Below are positions 1-9,816 of a stretch of 64,000 bases of DNA, in pieces. This DNA is from Oikopleura dioica (lineage: Eukaryota > Chordata > Appendicularia > Copelata > Oikopleuridae), in contig OU015570.1 of assembly GCA_907165135.1 (NCBI GenBank), positions 62,001-126,000 of the forward strand, read 5' to 3'. Position numbers and translations under genes: made by a program. Numbering within the stretch: the first letter of the stretch is position 1; every line of letters starts with the position of its first letter. The notes beneath the pieces were generated by a model, which saw only the letters and a list, made by a program, of their open reading frames with translations, made no database searches and was not told where the DNA came from.

Positions 1-978
1 TCGCATTTTGTTCAAATTTTTCGACCTCCACCCATAAAAATCAAATGGATAAATTGTAATGTCTTCCAAAATATTAACTGACCCCTCTCTTGTATCCTTA
101 ACCAATGTAAGAACCTTTATTTCGACCTCCTCACTTTCCTCATTTTCACAAATATTTATTTCAAAAGTTCTCTTGCCCGTATCAAACGACCTTAAGTCGA
201 GCAAATGAAGAAAGTCCAAACCGAGAATGCCCGAAAAATTAACTTCTCAATACACGTGGTCGGTAAAACCGACCACGGCGACTTTGGCCCTCAATAACTT
301 CGAAGGTGGTAATCCGTTTGACCTGATTTTTGCAATGTGCACTTATATGAACAAACCGAACCACTCTGCGAAGTTTCGTGAAATTTTTCAAGAGGGATTG
401 CGCTTTGCACCAGATCTCTTTCGAGCTCATTATCGAAAAATTGGAAGGTTTTTTCTCCTTGATAATAACATGAGTAAATAGCTGAGTGTTCAGGCTTTCT
501 AACAGTAGAGTTTAAAACTTATTAAATCGACGGAAAAATGAATGAGAGATCAAAATAGTCGGCGCTGTTTTTCACACTCCGAATTTGGCGCGCCGCGCGG
601 GCTGAATAATACTTGGTGGTCGGTTTTCCCGACCCCGTGTTTTGAGCGCTTAGTCGCCCGCCCGTGTATTGAGAAGTTAAGGGGCTCTTCCAAAACATAA
701 AAATCTCTATTTGTATATTCTTTCCCGTTCACAATTATATTCGCCTCTAAAACCTTATCTATGGTACCCATTCTACTATTCGCCGCATTTGACAAAAATA
801 TTTCTGGTATATTCTTAATTTTAAACCCTGATCCTTCTTAAAATTTTTTATGAATAAATGATTTTTGACTTCCTGTGTCTAACAAAAAATTCTCTACTTC
901 TTTTTCTATTCCTATTGATTTCTTTCCTCGTTTTTGGTACTGTTTAAAAATGATAGAGGCCGTCGGTAACGAATTCAT
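1..978 (-). pseudogene. LTR-retrotransposon pol start: aspartic protease, broken
   Basis: Read on the minus strand, an ATG at 976-978 overlaps the gag stop (TGA 975-977) as ATGA, so pol probably followed gag by frameshift or reinitiation. About 30 codons on is the protease catalytic motif LLDTGSQKSF, with DTGS encoded at 868-879. The late protease motif GILGLDFL lies near 200-235, and the frame runs on to the window edge, so any reverse transcriptase or integrase would be beyond base 1. Two lesions are visible: an in-frame TAA at 838-840 and a 438-bp element inserted at TTAA 239-242/677-680. The frames on either side of the insertion agree if one TTAA is counted. The DTG motif, the flap motif and the upstream gag make the class secure; Ty3/gypsy versus BEL cannot be settled without reverse transcriptase. 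Confidence 0.85.
239..680. mobile_element. TTAA-flanked MITE (piggyBac-like target)
   Basis: Ends are inverted: TTAACTTCTCAATACACG at 239-256 and its complement ending at 680, with TTAA on both sides as the target duplication. A second inner inverted stretch (ggtcggtaaaaccgacc on the left, ggtcggttttcccgacc on the right) makes the ends foldback-like. It has no coding capacity; the frames crossing it are chance. It sits inside the protease frame of the older retrotransposon. TTAA targeting is typical of piggyBac-type elements, but these ends do not start with the usual CCC, so the family is inferred. Confidence 0.82.
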
Positions 979-1858
979 TTTTTATCTTTCTCCTCGCAGT
1001 CATAAATCCAATGACCGGATCTGTTGCAGATTTTACAAACGTAATCCGGCGGTGGTCGATTTTTCCTCTTTTCACCGTCTCGCCTAAAGTTTTGTTTACT
1101 ATCTCTAGATCTACAATCTAATGAACGATGCGAACGGCTTCCGCAGAGCCAGCACTGGTCCTTCCCAAAATACTTTCTCCGCCTACATTCCGTAGATAGG
1201 TGGTTTTTCAAACCACAAATAAAGCAAGATTTTCCTTCCAATCTGTAACCTTGCTTTTGCTTTTTTCCTTCTCGACCGTAATTTTTATCTTTCGAAAAAT
1301 TTTTCCCGTGATGAAAAGCATTAACCGAAACGTCTGCCTCGCTTGCCACTTATGAGTCTAAAATTTGTTGGGCAATTTGAACGACCTCTTGCCCACTTTT
1401 ACCAGCAATGATCAGGTCAAACAACGGCTCGTTCTTTATGCCATTGGGTAGTTTCTTGATAAACTCGCGCTTCAATATGGCCTCCAATATTTCCTTCGAC
1501 AAATTCTTATTACCAAGTTTGATCAGGTTTTCGATCTCGAAATACTGGTCAAGTAATTGCCTATCCCTAGTGAGCGTATAATCCTCCAGTTTCTTCTCCA
1601 AAAATGATCTATTGTAATTTATCAAGTGAATAAGTGCGTCCCTTAAATCCTCAGGTGTAGCATTTGGTCTGTTTTTAAGTGTTTTTATCAAATTTCCCTG
1701 GTATTTTTCACCCAGACTTCCTAGCAGTAAACTTAACCTAGTATTATTTCGCTTTACTCCTGCCAGATTTAAAATATACATCGAGTCTTGAAACCATGAC
1801 AGCGGATCCTGAAAACTTCCTTCCCCTTTACCAAAAATCGGGGGTGACCCTCCCAATG
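975..1858 (-). pseudogene. LTR-retrotransposon gag with three CCHC zinc knuckles
   Basis: One frame runs from about 1856 down to the TGA at 975-977, interrupted by a single TAA at 1350-1352. The N-terminal part is helical capsid-like sequence (WFQDSMYILNL, LINYNRSFLEKKLEDY). The C-terminal part is basic and holds three C-x2-C-x4-H-x4-C knuckles beginning CFICG, CWLCG and CKICN, the nucleic-acid-binding nucleocapsid. Gag packages element RNA in cytoplasmic particles. The 5' end lacks an ATG and stops at a foldback scrap (1857-1880, GCCTGG units). A homologous gag relic lies at 9817-10935, which confirms the reading. Spacing and the three-knuckle layout suit Ty3/gypsy or BEL elements. Confidence 0.9.
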
Positions 1859-1879
1859 CCTGGACACCCTTCGAATGCC

Positions 1880-2249
1880 TGGATTTTCCAACGCTCTTAA
1901 GTTGGAAAATTTACGATCAAACTAGGATGACAGTGGGAAAAAAATGATGAATGAAAATGCATAAAAAGAATTTTTTCCAAAACTCTAAAAATGCATCTGA
2001 GGTCATTTTTACCTATTTATGATAAAAAAATTACGATCTTTGAATCAGAGGCTATGATTTCACCTGAGAAAAAAGCGTAGAAAACAATTTTTTTCAATGA
2101 TTTTTCAGGTTGAAATAAACGTTATTCTAATTATTAATTAAAAATTCCTAAAAACGCTCTAAAGTTGGGATTTTTTCAGATAACAAAATTTGGAAAATAT
2201 TGGCAAAAACGCTCTTTAGTTGGGCGCTCTTAAGATGGAAAACCACGGT
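1880..2249. mobile_element. TA-type MITE, family T (CTTAAGAGCG ends)
   Basis: Inverted ends carry TTTTCCA..CTTAAGAGCG (right end 2210-2249, degenerate left end from about 1880), with GTCATCC-type subterminal sequence as in the neighbouring TA elements. No coding sequence. An inverted copy is at 31797-32165. The left end is eroded where it meets the gag relic. Confidence 0.6.
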
Positions 2250-2263
2250 ATATCAAATGCATA

Positions 2264-2763
2264 CAGTGTGAAGCACTTTTTAGGCCGATATTTGGATGAC
2301 AGCGAATTTCAAAAGTGGCCTTAAAATGGATATTTTTTGTCCCGAGTCGGATGACAAGAAATTTTTCCCTTTTTTGGACAAAAAGTTATTAAAAATTTAA
2401 ATCATGAACATGAACCCTGCAATGATTTTTAAGAGAAAATCGAGCAGTTTGAAGATCTCGAGAAAAAGTTCTGGAGAAACAAGAGGAAAAATTGGTCGAC
2501 ACACAACACGTCCTTCAACATTGATTGAGAGTGTAAAAGTGCCTCAAGTTCAAGGGACAGACAATGCCGACGCTGAGAAGCCATTGACTTCATAATGGCC
2601 GGAGACGCAGTCAAATATAACTAGCATTTTTAAGTGAAACTTTCGGATTTTGAATAACAATTGAAAAAAGTGGCCTTAAAATGGTTTTTCTAGGATGACA
2701 GATTTTGGGGATTTTGCGAAAAAGTGGCCTTAAAAGGGTCGGCCTTAAAGGTGCTTCACACTG
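2264..2763. mobile_element. pogo-like MITE, family P (CAGTGTGAAGCAC ends)
   Basis: Starts CAGTGTGAAGCACTTTTTAGG and ends with the complement, flanked by TA at 2262-2263 and 2764-2765. Subterminal blocks read aaAGTGGCCTTAAAATGG and GGATGACAG. CAGTG termini with TA targets are typical of pogo/Tigger and Tc1 elements. The 63-codon frame inside (2404-2595) is basic and S/T-rich but shows no transposase motif. The inverted relative is 29788-31788; here at 2332-2340 is the unoccupied target of the MULE found in that copy. Confidence 0.8.
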
Positions 2764-4517
2764 TATATATAGGGAAAATCGACGAAAAACGAGTTTTTTT
2801 TTTTTGGGCTTAGTAGAATACAGTTTTAGAAAGCCCAGGAGCTGGGGATCATTTTGACTATTGATAGTAAGGGGTTTGACTCATACCCTGGGGCACTTTT
2901 GGCCTTCCAAAGGGCCAAATATCTGGTACTCTTCGGACAGGGGACCGTAACTTCTAGTATCCCGGGTCTGTGGAAATAAAACTTATACTCGGTTGTAGAG
3001 GAGACTCTGACGGTTCCGAATATGTGTAGAAAACCACCGGGACCCCCACCTCTAGAAGGCGCTAGAGGCTCTAGAAGTTGAGGAAGTCAACCAAAAATCA
3101 GTACTTTTTGTCTACAAAAGGCTGGAAATGTTGTATTTTCATTCGAAATCGATTATAAATAATTTGTAGCGATTTTGTGATATTCAAAAATGTCAGTTGA
3201 GGTAATTTGAGGTGAATTTTCAGGAAATTCTAGATCTCCCTTTGATGACCTAAAAGTGCCCAAAATCACCCAAAAACTTATTTTTAATCTTTCAGAATCA
3301 TTAAAAATGTTATTAAAATCGATTTCGAATGAGAATACAACATTTCAAGCCTTTTTTAGACAAAAAGTACCGATTTTCGATTGACTTCCTCAACTTCTAG
3401 AGTAGGGCTCGCCAAAAAAAATCGATGTCGATTCTCCCCTACCAATTTTGCTTGAAAAATTCCCCGTTCTCTACTAAGTAAAATGATATGTAAATGTCAA
3501 TCGTAGCTTTTGGGGAAAAAATTCTAGAGCAAGGCTGAATTTCGAATTTTCGGGATTGAAATCACGGCGTGTCGGCTAAATTTCTGTCGTAATTTGATGA
3601 TTTTTCATTTTTCAAGCTTACATTTTTGTGCTCTTTTCAATAAGCTGTAAATAAGGGGTGATTCCGGATTTCACTTGGAAATCCTTATTGAAAATTGGTC
3701 AAATTATGCCTTTTTTGGTGCTTTTTCAACCTTGAAAATCTTAAATAACCCGAGTTCCCCAACTTTTCCCGCCACCGCAAAATGCCAGTAATAATCGCAA
3801 AGTTCTGCTATGTAAACGTTTAGTCTCAGATCTGGGGAGAATCGAAGAGAACTATTGAAAAAATTTGATTAACTGATAAAAAATGTGTCAATTTTCGAGA
3901 TATTTCCAAAGAACGACTCTTTTTTTAAGAATATTCCAAGAAGAGACCCTTCACGAGACTGATTATTGAAGCTCAAAGTTCAGGCTTCTTATTGAAAGCG
4001 AATTTCAGAGGTCTTAAGGGGTTTTCCCTATATTTTTTTTTGAAAAATCGATAAGACCTCAAAAATGGCAATTTTTATCGAAAAATTTTTGCCAGGGTTT
4101 CAGAGGATGGTCTTATTGAGACTATTGGGTTCTACGGGATGGAGAACACGAAAAACATAACTGCTCTCGATCTCGAGATTTCATGGCGAGCGCTATTCTA
4201 GAGCCTCTAGCGCCTTCTAGAGGTGAAGGTCCCGGTGGTTTTCTACACATATTCGGAACCGTCAGAGTCTCCTCTACAACCGAGTATAAGTTTTATTTCC
4301 ACAGACCCGGGATACTAGAAGTTACGGTCCCCTGTCCGAAGAGTACCAGATATTTGGCCCTTTGGAAGGCCAAAAATGCCCCAGGGTATTAGTCAAACCC
4401 CTTACTGTCAATAGTCAAAATTATCCCCAGCTACTGGGCTTCCTAAAACTGTATTATACTTCCTGCCTACTTAGCCAAAATAAAAGCTCGTTTTTCATCG
4501 ATTTTCCCTACATATAT
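2764..4517. mobile_element. Large foldback element X with about 300-bp inverted ends
   Basis: The left arm (about 2766-3078, starting tagggaaaatcgacg) matches the complement of the right arm (about 4190-4517). A second, inner inverted pair of about 90 bp lies at 3070-3160 and 3320-3405, so an element nests within an element. The arms contain runs of CTCTAG. The open frames in the arms (such as 4183-4392) occur in both copies only because the element is duplicated; no known domain is visible. An inverted copy is at 28045-29783. Superfamily unknown. Confidence 0.7.
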
Positions 4518-5103
4518 AAATATGCAATATATAAATTGATGATTTTAACAAAATTTAAACCAAATTTTAGGGCTCTAATCGCTTGATTTTTTCCACATTT
4601 TAGTCTGAACATAGTTCGATCTTTGAACAAGGCTCATGAGCTCAGATTGTGCACCGATAAGTAGTTTAATCCCCTTTTCCGGCGCCGAAGAGCAGGTGTT
4701 TTCGAGTTTTGACGCGCTCTCACAATAAGTAAAATTCATCGGATCTTTTTGTATATGGTATCAGCAGAAAGGAAATTTTTCAGGCTTTCAGGAGATATAT
4801 AATTTTCTACACTTAATTAAGAATTTCAAAATAGCAATTTTCACAGTGCATTTCTATCGAAGGCTAATGCATTAGCGCGCTCATAGAAAAAGCCATATCT
4901 CGAGAAGAAGATAAGATATTGAAGATCTGAAAAAAGGTCTTGAATCGGAATTTCCTAAATAATAAGAAAAATTTGAGTCACCGAATAAGACAGTCTCGGC
5001 CTCGATCGTTGGGGACAAGTTAGATTTTTTTCGGATGACAGATTTCGGAGATTTTTCAAAAAAGTGGCTTTAAGTTGCTCGGGCTTAAGTTGAGGTTTCA
5101 CTG
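4518..5103. mobile_element. pogo-like element, family S (CAGTGAAACCTCAACTTAAG end)
   Basis: The right end, read from 5103 leftward, is CAGTGAAACCTCAACTTAAG, very like pogo/Tigger ends, followed by the subterminal CTTAA..GCCACTTTTT and CTGTCATCC blocks. TA lies at 5104-5105. The left end is not identifiable because it abuts foldback element X. The interior, including the CGATCGTTGGGGACA stretch near 5010, is non-coding. Copies of the end lie at 27453, near 43168 and near 52568. Confidence 0.65.
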
Positions 5104-5206
5104 TACAGTACACTCGCACAATTTGGCCCCGCACAATTCGGCCCTTTTTTCGAATTTCGCTAAAACGTTAGAAAATCGCACAATTTGGCCCCCCTGACCC
5201 GTGAGT

Positions 5207-5578
5207 TTAGCCTAACCCTAACCTAACCCTAACCCTAACCAAGCCATCGACTTGACTTTTCTTTAGCTCTTGAATTACGACTTCTTGGAATTTTTCTTTA
5301 ATTTCATCTTTTTGCTTGTATTTTGGACGGCAGATCTTCTTCGTTACTCGAGTTCCATTCGCATATTCCTTCAGAAGATCTGGACCTTCTCTTCTCCATC
5401 GTTTGTAAGTTGTGGAAGCCATCCGCTTTCCATGCTAATCTTCGAAAATTTTACTCAAATCCTTCGTCTTCATTTTTTGGATGACGATCATTCGGGTGTA
5501 CTTCAATCTTGTTTCGAGAGAGACATCTACGCGAGTACTCCCTAATTTCTTCCTTGGCTTGGTTTTTCTCTCGTTCAT
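5207..5578 (-). pseudogene. Decayed pogo/Tigger-like transposase N-terminus (HTH)
   Basis: From an ATG at 5576-5578 a frame of about 124 codons crosses one TAG at 5435-5437. It starts basic (NERKTKPRKK), then shows a helix-turn-helix pattern: KTKDLSKIFE, the stop, and MASTTYKRWRREG as a plausible recognition helix. The CENP-B-type HTH at the N-terminus is how pogo-like transposases bind their own ends. No DDE catalytic domain follows; the frame runs into the telomere-like tract at 5211-5240, which encodes VRVRVRLGLG. The HTH resembles remnants in families P and W (LFRKKHDGIDIPTRTFSRLY). Assignment is by pattern. Confidence 0.6.
5211..5240. repeat. Interstitial telomere-like tract (CCCTAA)n
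   Basis: Reads CCTAACCCTAACCTAACCC and so on for 30 bp inside element Q. CCCTAA/TTAGGG is the telomere unit of chordates and many other eukaryotes. Comparable tracts are at 46659-46690 and 62403-62434, with weaker ones near 6732, 48748 and 56262. Confidence 0.8.
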
Positions 5579-5760
5579 TTTAAAGATTACATTAAAAGAT
5601 TAACTTCTTAAAACTAGCAAAAACAACATCAACTGACAGTTAATCAACGGGGGCTTAAAAAAGTTTTTTCGGAAGTCGCACAATTCGGACCCGCACAATT
5701 CGGCCCTTTTTCGACATATCGCAAAAACAAAAAAGGGCCAAATTGTGCGAGTGTACTGTA

Positions 5761-6270
5761 TTTAAAACGTGTTTTTTGAGAATAAATAGTGCTCATTAGC
5801 TTCGAAAAAATCTAGTTTATTTTATAAATTTGCGAAACGAAAAATTTTCCTGAATATTAGCCAGAGTTCGGACTCTATGGGAGCGAAATTGGGAGTCTCC
5901 TCTGGGAGCCTTCACTTTTTTGGAGCAGGTAGGGAGCAGGAGCATAAGTTTCTTGGACTGAGAGAAAATAAGGAGCTCCCGATTTGCTTTAAATTTATAA
6001 TTTTTCTGTAAATCAACAATTTAATTCCGGAATCTTATCTGCGAACCGAAAACAAGAAAACGCTTACTTTATAGTATTTTCTTAAGAAGACACGTTTTTT
6101 CGACTCGAAATTTTTAAAAATGTCTCTTGAAAAATTCTATATTTATATAAAGCCAAAATCACATAAAGTTTGACTTAAATACTATCAGCAAAATGTATGT
6201 TTCGCCGAGAAGAGACGCTTTTTGATTCGTTTATTATTTTTTAATATCAAATGAAATTTAATTTAATGCC
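5761..6270. repeat. Dispersed repeat R, copy 1 (GAGACGTTTT motif)
   Basis: First of about 13 copies of a 300-500 bp non-coding repeat: 9045-9540, 15205-15540, 16374-16850, 25380-25555, 25672-26215, 27186-27450, 33385-33920, 40995-41520, 43169-43520, 51545-52085, 52575-52895 and 55806-55985. Each carries AAACGTCTC/GAGACGTTT motifs several times in both orientations, plus a GGGAGCTCCCAATTT palindrome block. The open frames seen in many copies (for example CSFALKKSSLILKICE) are not genes: they recur on both strands without domain signal. Confidence 0.75.
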
Positions 6271-6309
6271 CATGCCTGGTTATGGCTAGAAAGGTAGACG
6301 ACGGGTTTC

Positions 6310-6412
6310 ATTCTTTATAAAAAATCATTCTTTAGAAAAAGAAACATTCTTTGAAAATAAAGAATCATTCTTTTTCGGGTGGCTCAATAAAGAATGATTC
6401 TTTTTGTTCGAG
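6310..6412. repeat. AAAGAATGATTCTTT foldback cluster
   Basis: Several copies of ATCATTCTTT lie in both orientations, so the 100 bp can fold on itself. It abuts the eroded left end of the MULE that follows and may be the remains of another foldback family. No coding. Confidence 0.5.
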
Positions 6413-7089
6413 CAAAATCCTTACCACGACCAGATACCGAGAATGGTCGACGTAAGGATTTGGTCGAGGTATGGAAACCGATAGGAAAATATTTTCAAAA
6501 ACAAAAAATGAGAATGGTCGCAAAAATTAACCGCACTTTACCCCCTCTGAACAGAAAATTTTGGAAATTTATTTTTTTAAATAATTTTTACAAATAATAA
6601 GTTTGATGCATGTCACCAGCTGATGGGGAAAGCTTGGTTATTGAAAAAGAATCATTTAATTCAATAATAAATAAATAAAAAACCGTATTTTAATGATGAA
6701 ACGGGGAGAAACGAAAAAATCGCTCAAATAGCCCTTACCCTAACCCAGACCAACCCGACGAAAAGACACCAAACAACCCGCCCATCGACCCACCAACGCC
6801 GACCAACAACCAAATCAAGAAAAATAATCCATGGTCGGGTAACCCGACTCGGGTGGGTCGGTGCCCGTATTCACTCGACCATTTCCGACCAAGTCGGTTT
6901 TTTTTGATCGGGTCATTGCCGCCCCTAGCTTATAACTAGGGTCGGCGGCGACCACCGACAGTACGGACAATGTCGGGTTTTTGGTCGAGTTTGGTGGGTA
7001 CCCAACATTGACTTGTAGTCGATATTCGGTGGAAGGTTAGGTGGTGGGTTTTTGTTTATTTTTGCGAAAAATTTAAGAAGAAAAATTAC

Positions 7090-7813
7090 GGGGCGCCCTG
7101 GTTATGTCGCCGATTGCCGCTGAATGTCGCCATTTTTTGTTTTTGTCCAAAATTATAAAGTTTTTACCGAAATTGTCAAAACGAATTGGCTCTAGAAATT
7201 GACAGAGTTAAAGAAGGCGTGAAAATAGACGTGTAACCTGCTCGATTAGGGAGGTTCCTATCACAACTGCGCGGAGCGCTTCCTTCTTTCATATTTATTT
7301 GATGATTACATTCACAAAAATATTTTTGTTCTTCAAAAACCTCAATTTTTGAGGGACTTTTAGTCTTGGGCAGTTTCGCATAAAATCTCTAGAACATGTT
7401 GTTTATGTTTTTATCTCTACAAAATTGGGGTGTAGGGCGGCCACGTTCTGCAGCAGAACGGCGTTCTGCAAATGCAGAATGGCGTTCTGTAAATACAGAA
7501 CGGCGTTCTGCACTCAAAAATATTTGCGCTTCGCGCCTGTCTTAAAGGAAATCTCAGAATTTCTTAAGTCAGGAGTTACTCTTTAAGCTTAGCTGAATGC
7601 GTTAAAACTGATAAGAATCAAGTTACATCGTTAAAAAATCCTTATGCAGAACGCCATTCTGCATTTGCAGAACGCCGTTCTGTATTTGCAGAACGCCGTT
7701 CTGGCAGAACGTGGCCGCCCGTCACCCCAAAATTGCCTTTTTGGCGACATTTGGCGACATTCAGCGACATTCGGCGACATTTGACGGGCATATAATCATA
7801 ACAAGTGTCGTCC
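7090..7813. mobile_element. MULE-like foldback element M (TGTCGCC iterons)
   Basis: Starts GGGGCGCCCTGGTTATGTCG and ends with the inverse, after repeats of GGCGACATTCGGC. It is flanked by AAAATTAC at 7082-7089 and 7814-7821 (8 bp identical). The interior carries the GC-rich core CTGCGCGGAGCGC at about 7270 and element E. Copies: 18735-20090 (right end lost), 35644-37008 (inverted), 37872-39264 and 49076-49492. The 49-kb copy lacks any nested element and so shows the original M. Confidence 0.8.
7428..7727. mobile_element. MULE-like MITE E (GTTCTGCAAATGCAGAAC iterons)
   Basis: Outer ends are GGGTGTAGGGCGGCCACGTT and its near-complement. Next to them lie three to four palindromic units of GTTCTGCAAATGCAGAACGCC on each side. 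Target duplication CAAAATTG at 7420-7427 and 7728-7735; the uninterrupted target (tacaaaattgccttttggcg) is seen near 20065, 35735, 39180 and 49409. The centre carries the core GCGCTTCGCGCCTG (inverse of CAGGCGCGAAGCGC) near 7530. The outer 20 bp are shared with family D, whose iterons differ. Non-coding. Confidence 0.85.
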
Positions 7814-8348
7814 AAAATTACTTTTATTATTTGTTAAGTAGAGAAAATGTTTTTAGTTACATTGTCTCTAGCTTCATTTTCATAAAAAAGCTTAGAAATT
7901 TATAATAACGAAACTTTCGTTACAAAAGTTTCATAACCCTCATCTCTCGATTTCAAAGATTTTTCGTCATTCTTATTAAATAAAAATACCGACTATCGAC
8001 ACTACCAAAAGGCCGACTCTGTCCGACCCGACACGACCATGATTTGAGTCATTTTAAAGTGACATGACCCGACTAGACCTTAAAAAAGGGTGGTCGGCGC
8101 CGACCCGAGGCATGTATCAGATTGAAAATTCATCAAAATTATTTTTGAAAGAAATATATGTATAAAATTTTCTGCTGAGAGGGGGGTAAAGTACGGTGGA
8201 TTTTCGCGACCACTCTCATTTTTTATTTTGAAAATATTTTCCTATCGGTTTCCTTACCTCGACCAAAATCCTAACCTCGACCAAAATCCCTACCACGACC
8301 ATTTTCAGAATCTGGTCGAGGTAAGGATTTGGTCGAGGTAAGGAAACG

Positions 8349-8530
8349 CCCTTCTCGACCCCCTTTGAACATAATTTTTCAAGCATCATTTTTTGAATAT
8401 TTTTTAATTGAATAATGTTCATTCTTAAAATTATTGTAGCGGTTGCGTTCGATTTCGGCTTTATTTTCAAATTCGAGTTTGGAATCGTATTTTAATTTCG
8501 AACCAATCAGTTATGGCCCATCACCCATGT
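8349..8530. repeat. Truncated outer segment beyond MULE A
   Basis: CTTCTCGACCCCCTTTGAACATAATTTTTCAAGC continues from the iteron hairpin, as it does at 25613, 33950, 40935 and 51500. It looks like the inner TIR of a second A-type element joined at the same hairpin. Beyond about 8440 the DNA is unassigned. Confidence 0.4.
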
Positions 8531-8678
8531 CCAATGTTGACTGTTGACCGATGAGAGTTTATTGATACTTATATTATATAAATGAATTGCGGTCACGAGC
8601 AGAAATCGCAATTCGAAGAAATGTAGCTGCTACCTGCTTCCAAAAATTTATAATTATTTATAATAATATAAATTTATA

Positions 8679-8986
8679 CACCATACTTCTGCCCGGAACG
8701 GGGATAATGTTATTGAACTTCACACTTCAACCCGGAACGGGGATAATGTATGGATATTCTTATTGAACTTCACACTGCAACCCGGAAAGGGGATAATGTA
8801 TGGATATTTATGATAGCGCGCGAGCGATATCTATTTTATGACTGCACTATATAATCTATGCAACTGCTTGGTTTAACAATCTTTCTCTCTTTAATAAATA
8901 TTTATATTTTACTCTTCGGAGTCCGGCTGCTTGTCTTTGTATAACCTAAGTCACCATCTAAGAATGACCATATTCTGGTCATTACA
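8679..8986. mobile_element. LTR-like insertion with three internal direct repeats
   Basis: Compared with the paralogous stretch at 18003-18110, this copy has about 305 extra bp, from ACACCATAC to GGTCATTACA. It contains three direct units of CCCGGAACGGGGATAATG (8692, 8731, 8781) spaced 39 and 50 bp, an AATAAATATTTATATTTTA tract, and on the minus strand starts TGTAATGACC. A solo LTR is the likeliest identity, but the other end does not finish in CA and the target duplication is blurred by AT-rich sequence. Confidence 0.45.
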
Positions 8987-9044
8987 ATAATATCAAGTAA
9001 TTTATAATCAATAATTGAGTACTTCATATATGTTAACCGACCAT

Positions 9045-9540
9045 TTTTTTACTATATTTATATAAATTAAATTTCGAGTGATTTTAAAAAATATAAACGA
9101 ACCAAAAACGTCTCTTCTCGGCAAAACACACATTTTGCTGATATTATTAAAATCAAACTATATGTCATTTGGGCTATTTATAAATAAAAAATTTTTCAAG
9201 AGACGTTTTCAAAAATTTCGAGTGGAAAAAACGCGTCTTCTAAAGAAAATACTATAAAGTAAGCGTTTCCTTGTTTGTTGTTCGCAGATAAGATTCCGGA
9301 CTAAAATTGTTGATTTTCAAAAAACTTGGAGCAAATTGGGAGCTCCCAATTTACTCTTAGTCCCATAAACTTGTGCTCCTGCTCCCAAAAAAGGAAGCTC
9401 CCAATTTCGATCCGAAAGATTCCGAATTCTGGCAACAATTCAAGAAAATTTTTTGTTTCGCAAATTTTTAAAACCAAACTAGATTTCTTTGAAGCAAATG
9501 AGCACAATCAGTTTTCAAAGGAGACGTTTTAATCAGTAAG
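9045..9540. repeat. Dispersed repeat R, inverted copy
   Basis: Inverse of the R copy at 16374-16850, with the same GGGAGCTCCCAATTT block and GAGACGTTTTAATCAGTAAG at the right. Non-coding. DNA from 9541 to 9816 keeps the R extension (ggattcgataatcaatcaaac) to about 9620; beyond that I see nothing recognisable. Confidence 0.7.
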
Positions 9541-9816
9541 TTGATTAAAATAATCTTGGATTCGATAATCAATCAAACAAATATGCTCTAGAATTTATCA
9601 AAATAATCAATGACAAAATTTATTTGGCTTTTGAATTTGTGCAAAACAGTGATCAGCAAGATAAACGGGGAAATTCTGAGGAACCTAACTGAAGAACTCT
9701 TTTTATAAAATTTTGTCAAAGTAAAGACCTTCATCTTTCTTCTGTCAGAAGATTTTTGTTCAATCAAAGAATTTTCTTTATAAAATTTCCAAAAATTTGG
9801 ACACGTCTCTCCAAAT

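Larger units (their letters stand above)
5106..5758. mobile_element. pogo-like element, family Q (CAGTACACTCGCACAATT ends)
   Basis: The ends CAGTACACTCGCACAATT and AATTGTGCGAGTGTACTG are perfect inverted repeats, flanked by TA at 5104-5105 and 5759-5760. Subterminal CGCACAATTyGGCCC occurs twice at each end, as direct binding-site-like repeats. At 43167 and 52567 the family S end joins the following repeat directly at TA, so Q inserted at that TA later. It carries a decayed N-terminal transposase frame and a telomere-like tract. Confidence 0.85.
6413..8348. mobile_element. MULE-like foldback element A (CTCGACC iterons), host of nested elements
   Basis: Each end carries an iteron hairpin: units of CCTTACCTCGACCAAAT facing GGTCGAGGTAAGG (left remnant 6413-6480, right 8248-8348). 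Inside each hairpin comes a shared stretch, AATATTTTCAAAAACAAAAA then ACCCCCCTCTGAG near 6543 and its inverse near 8190. The left end has lost its outer half. The interior holds element M, which holds element E. Related copies: 18249-20090, 33985-37437 (inverted), 37438-40930 and 48376-51490. No transposase frame is visible, so it is non-autonomous. The MULE label comes from sister families B and C with 9-bp target duplications. Confidence 0.72.

Noticed and set aside
5211-5240. A true chromosome end
   Set aside because: The CCCTAA tract is only 30 bp and lies inside a TA-flanked element with DNA on both sides.
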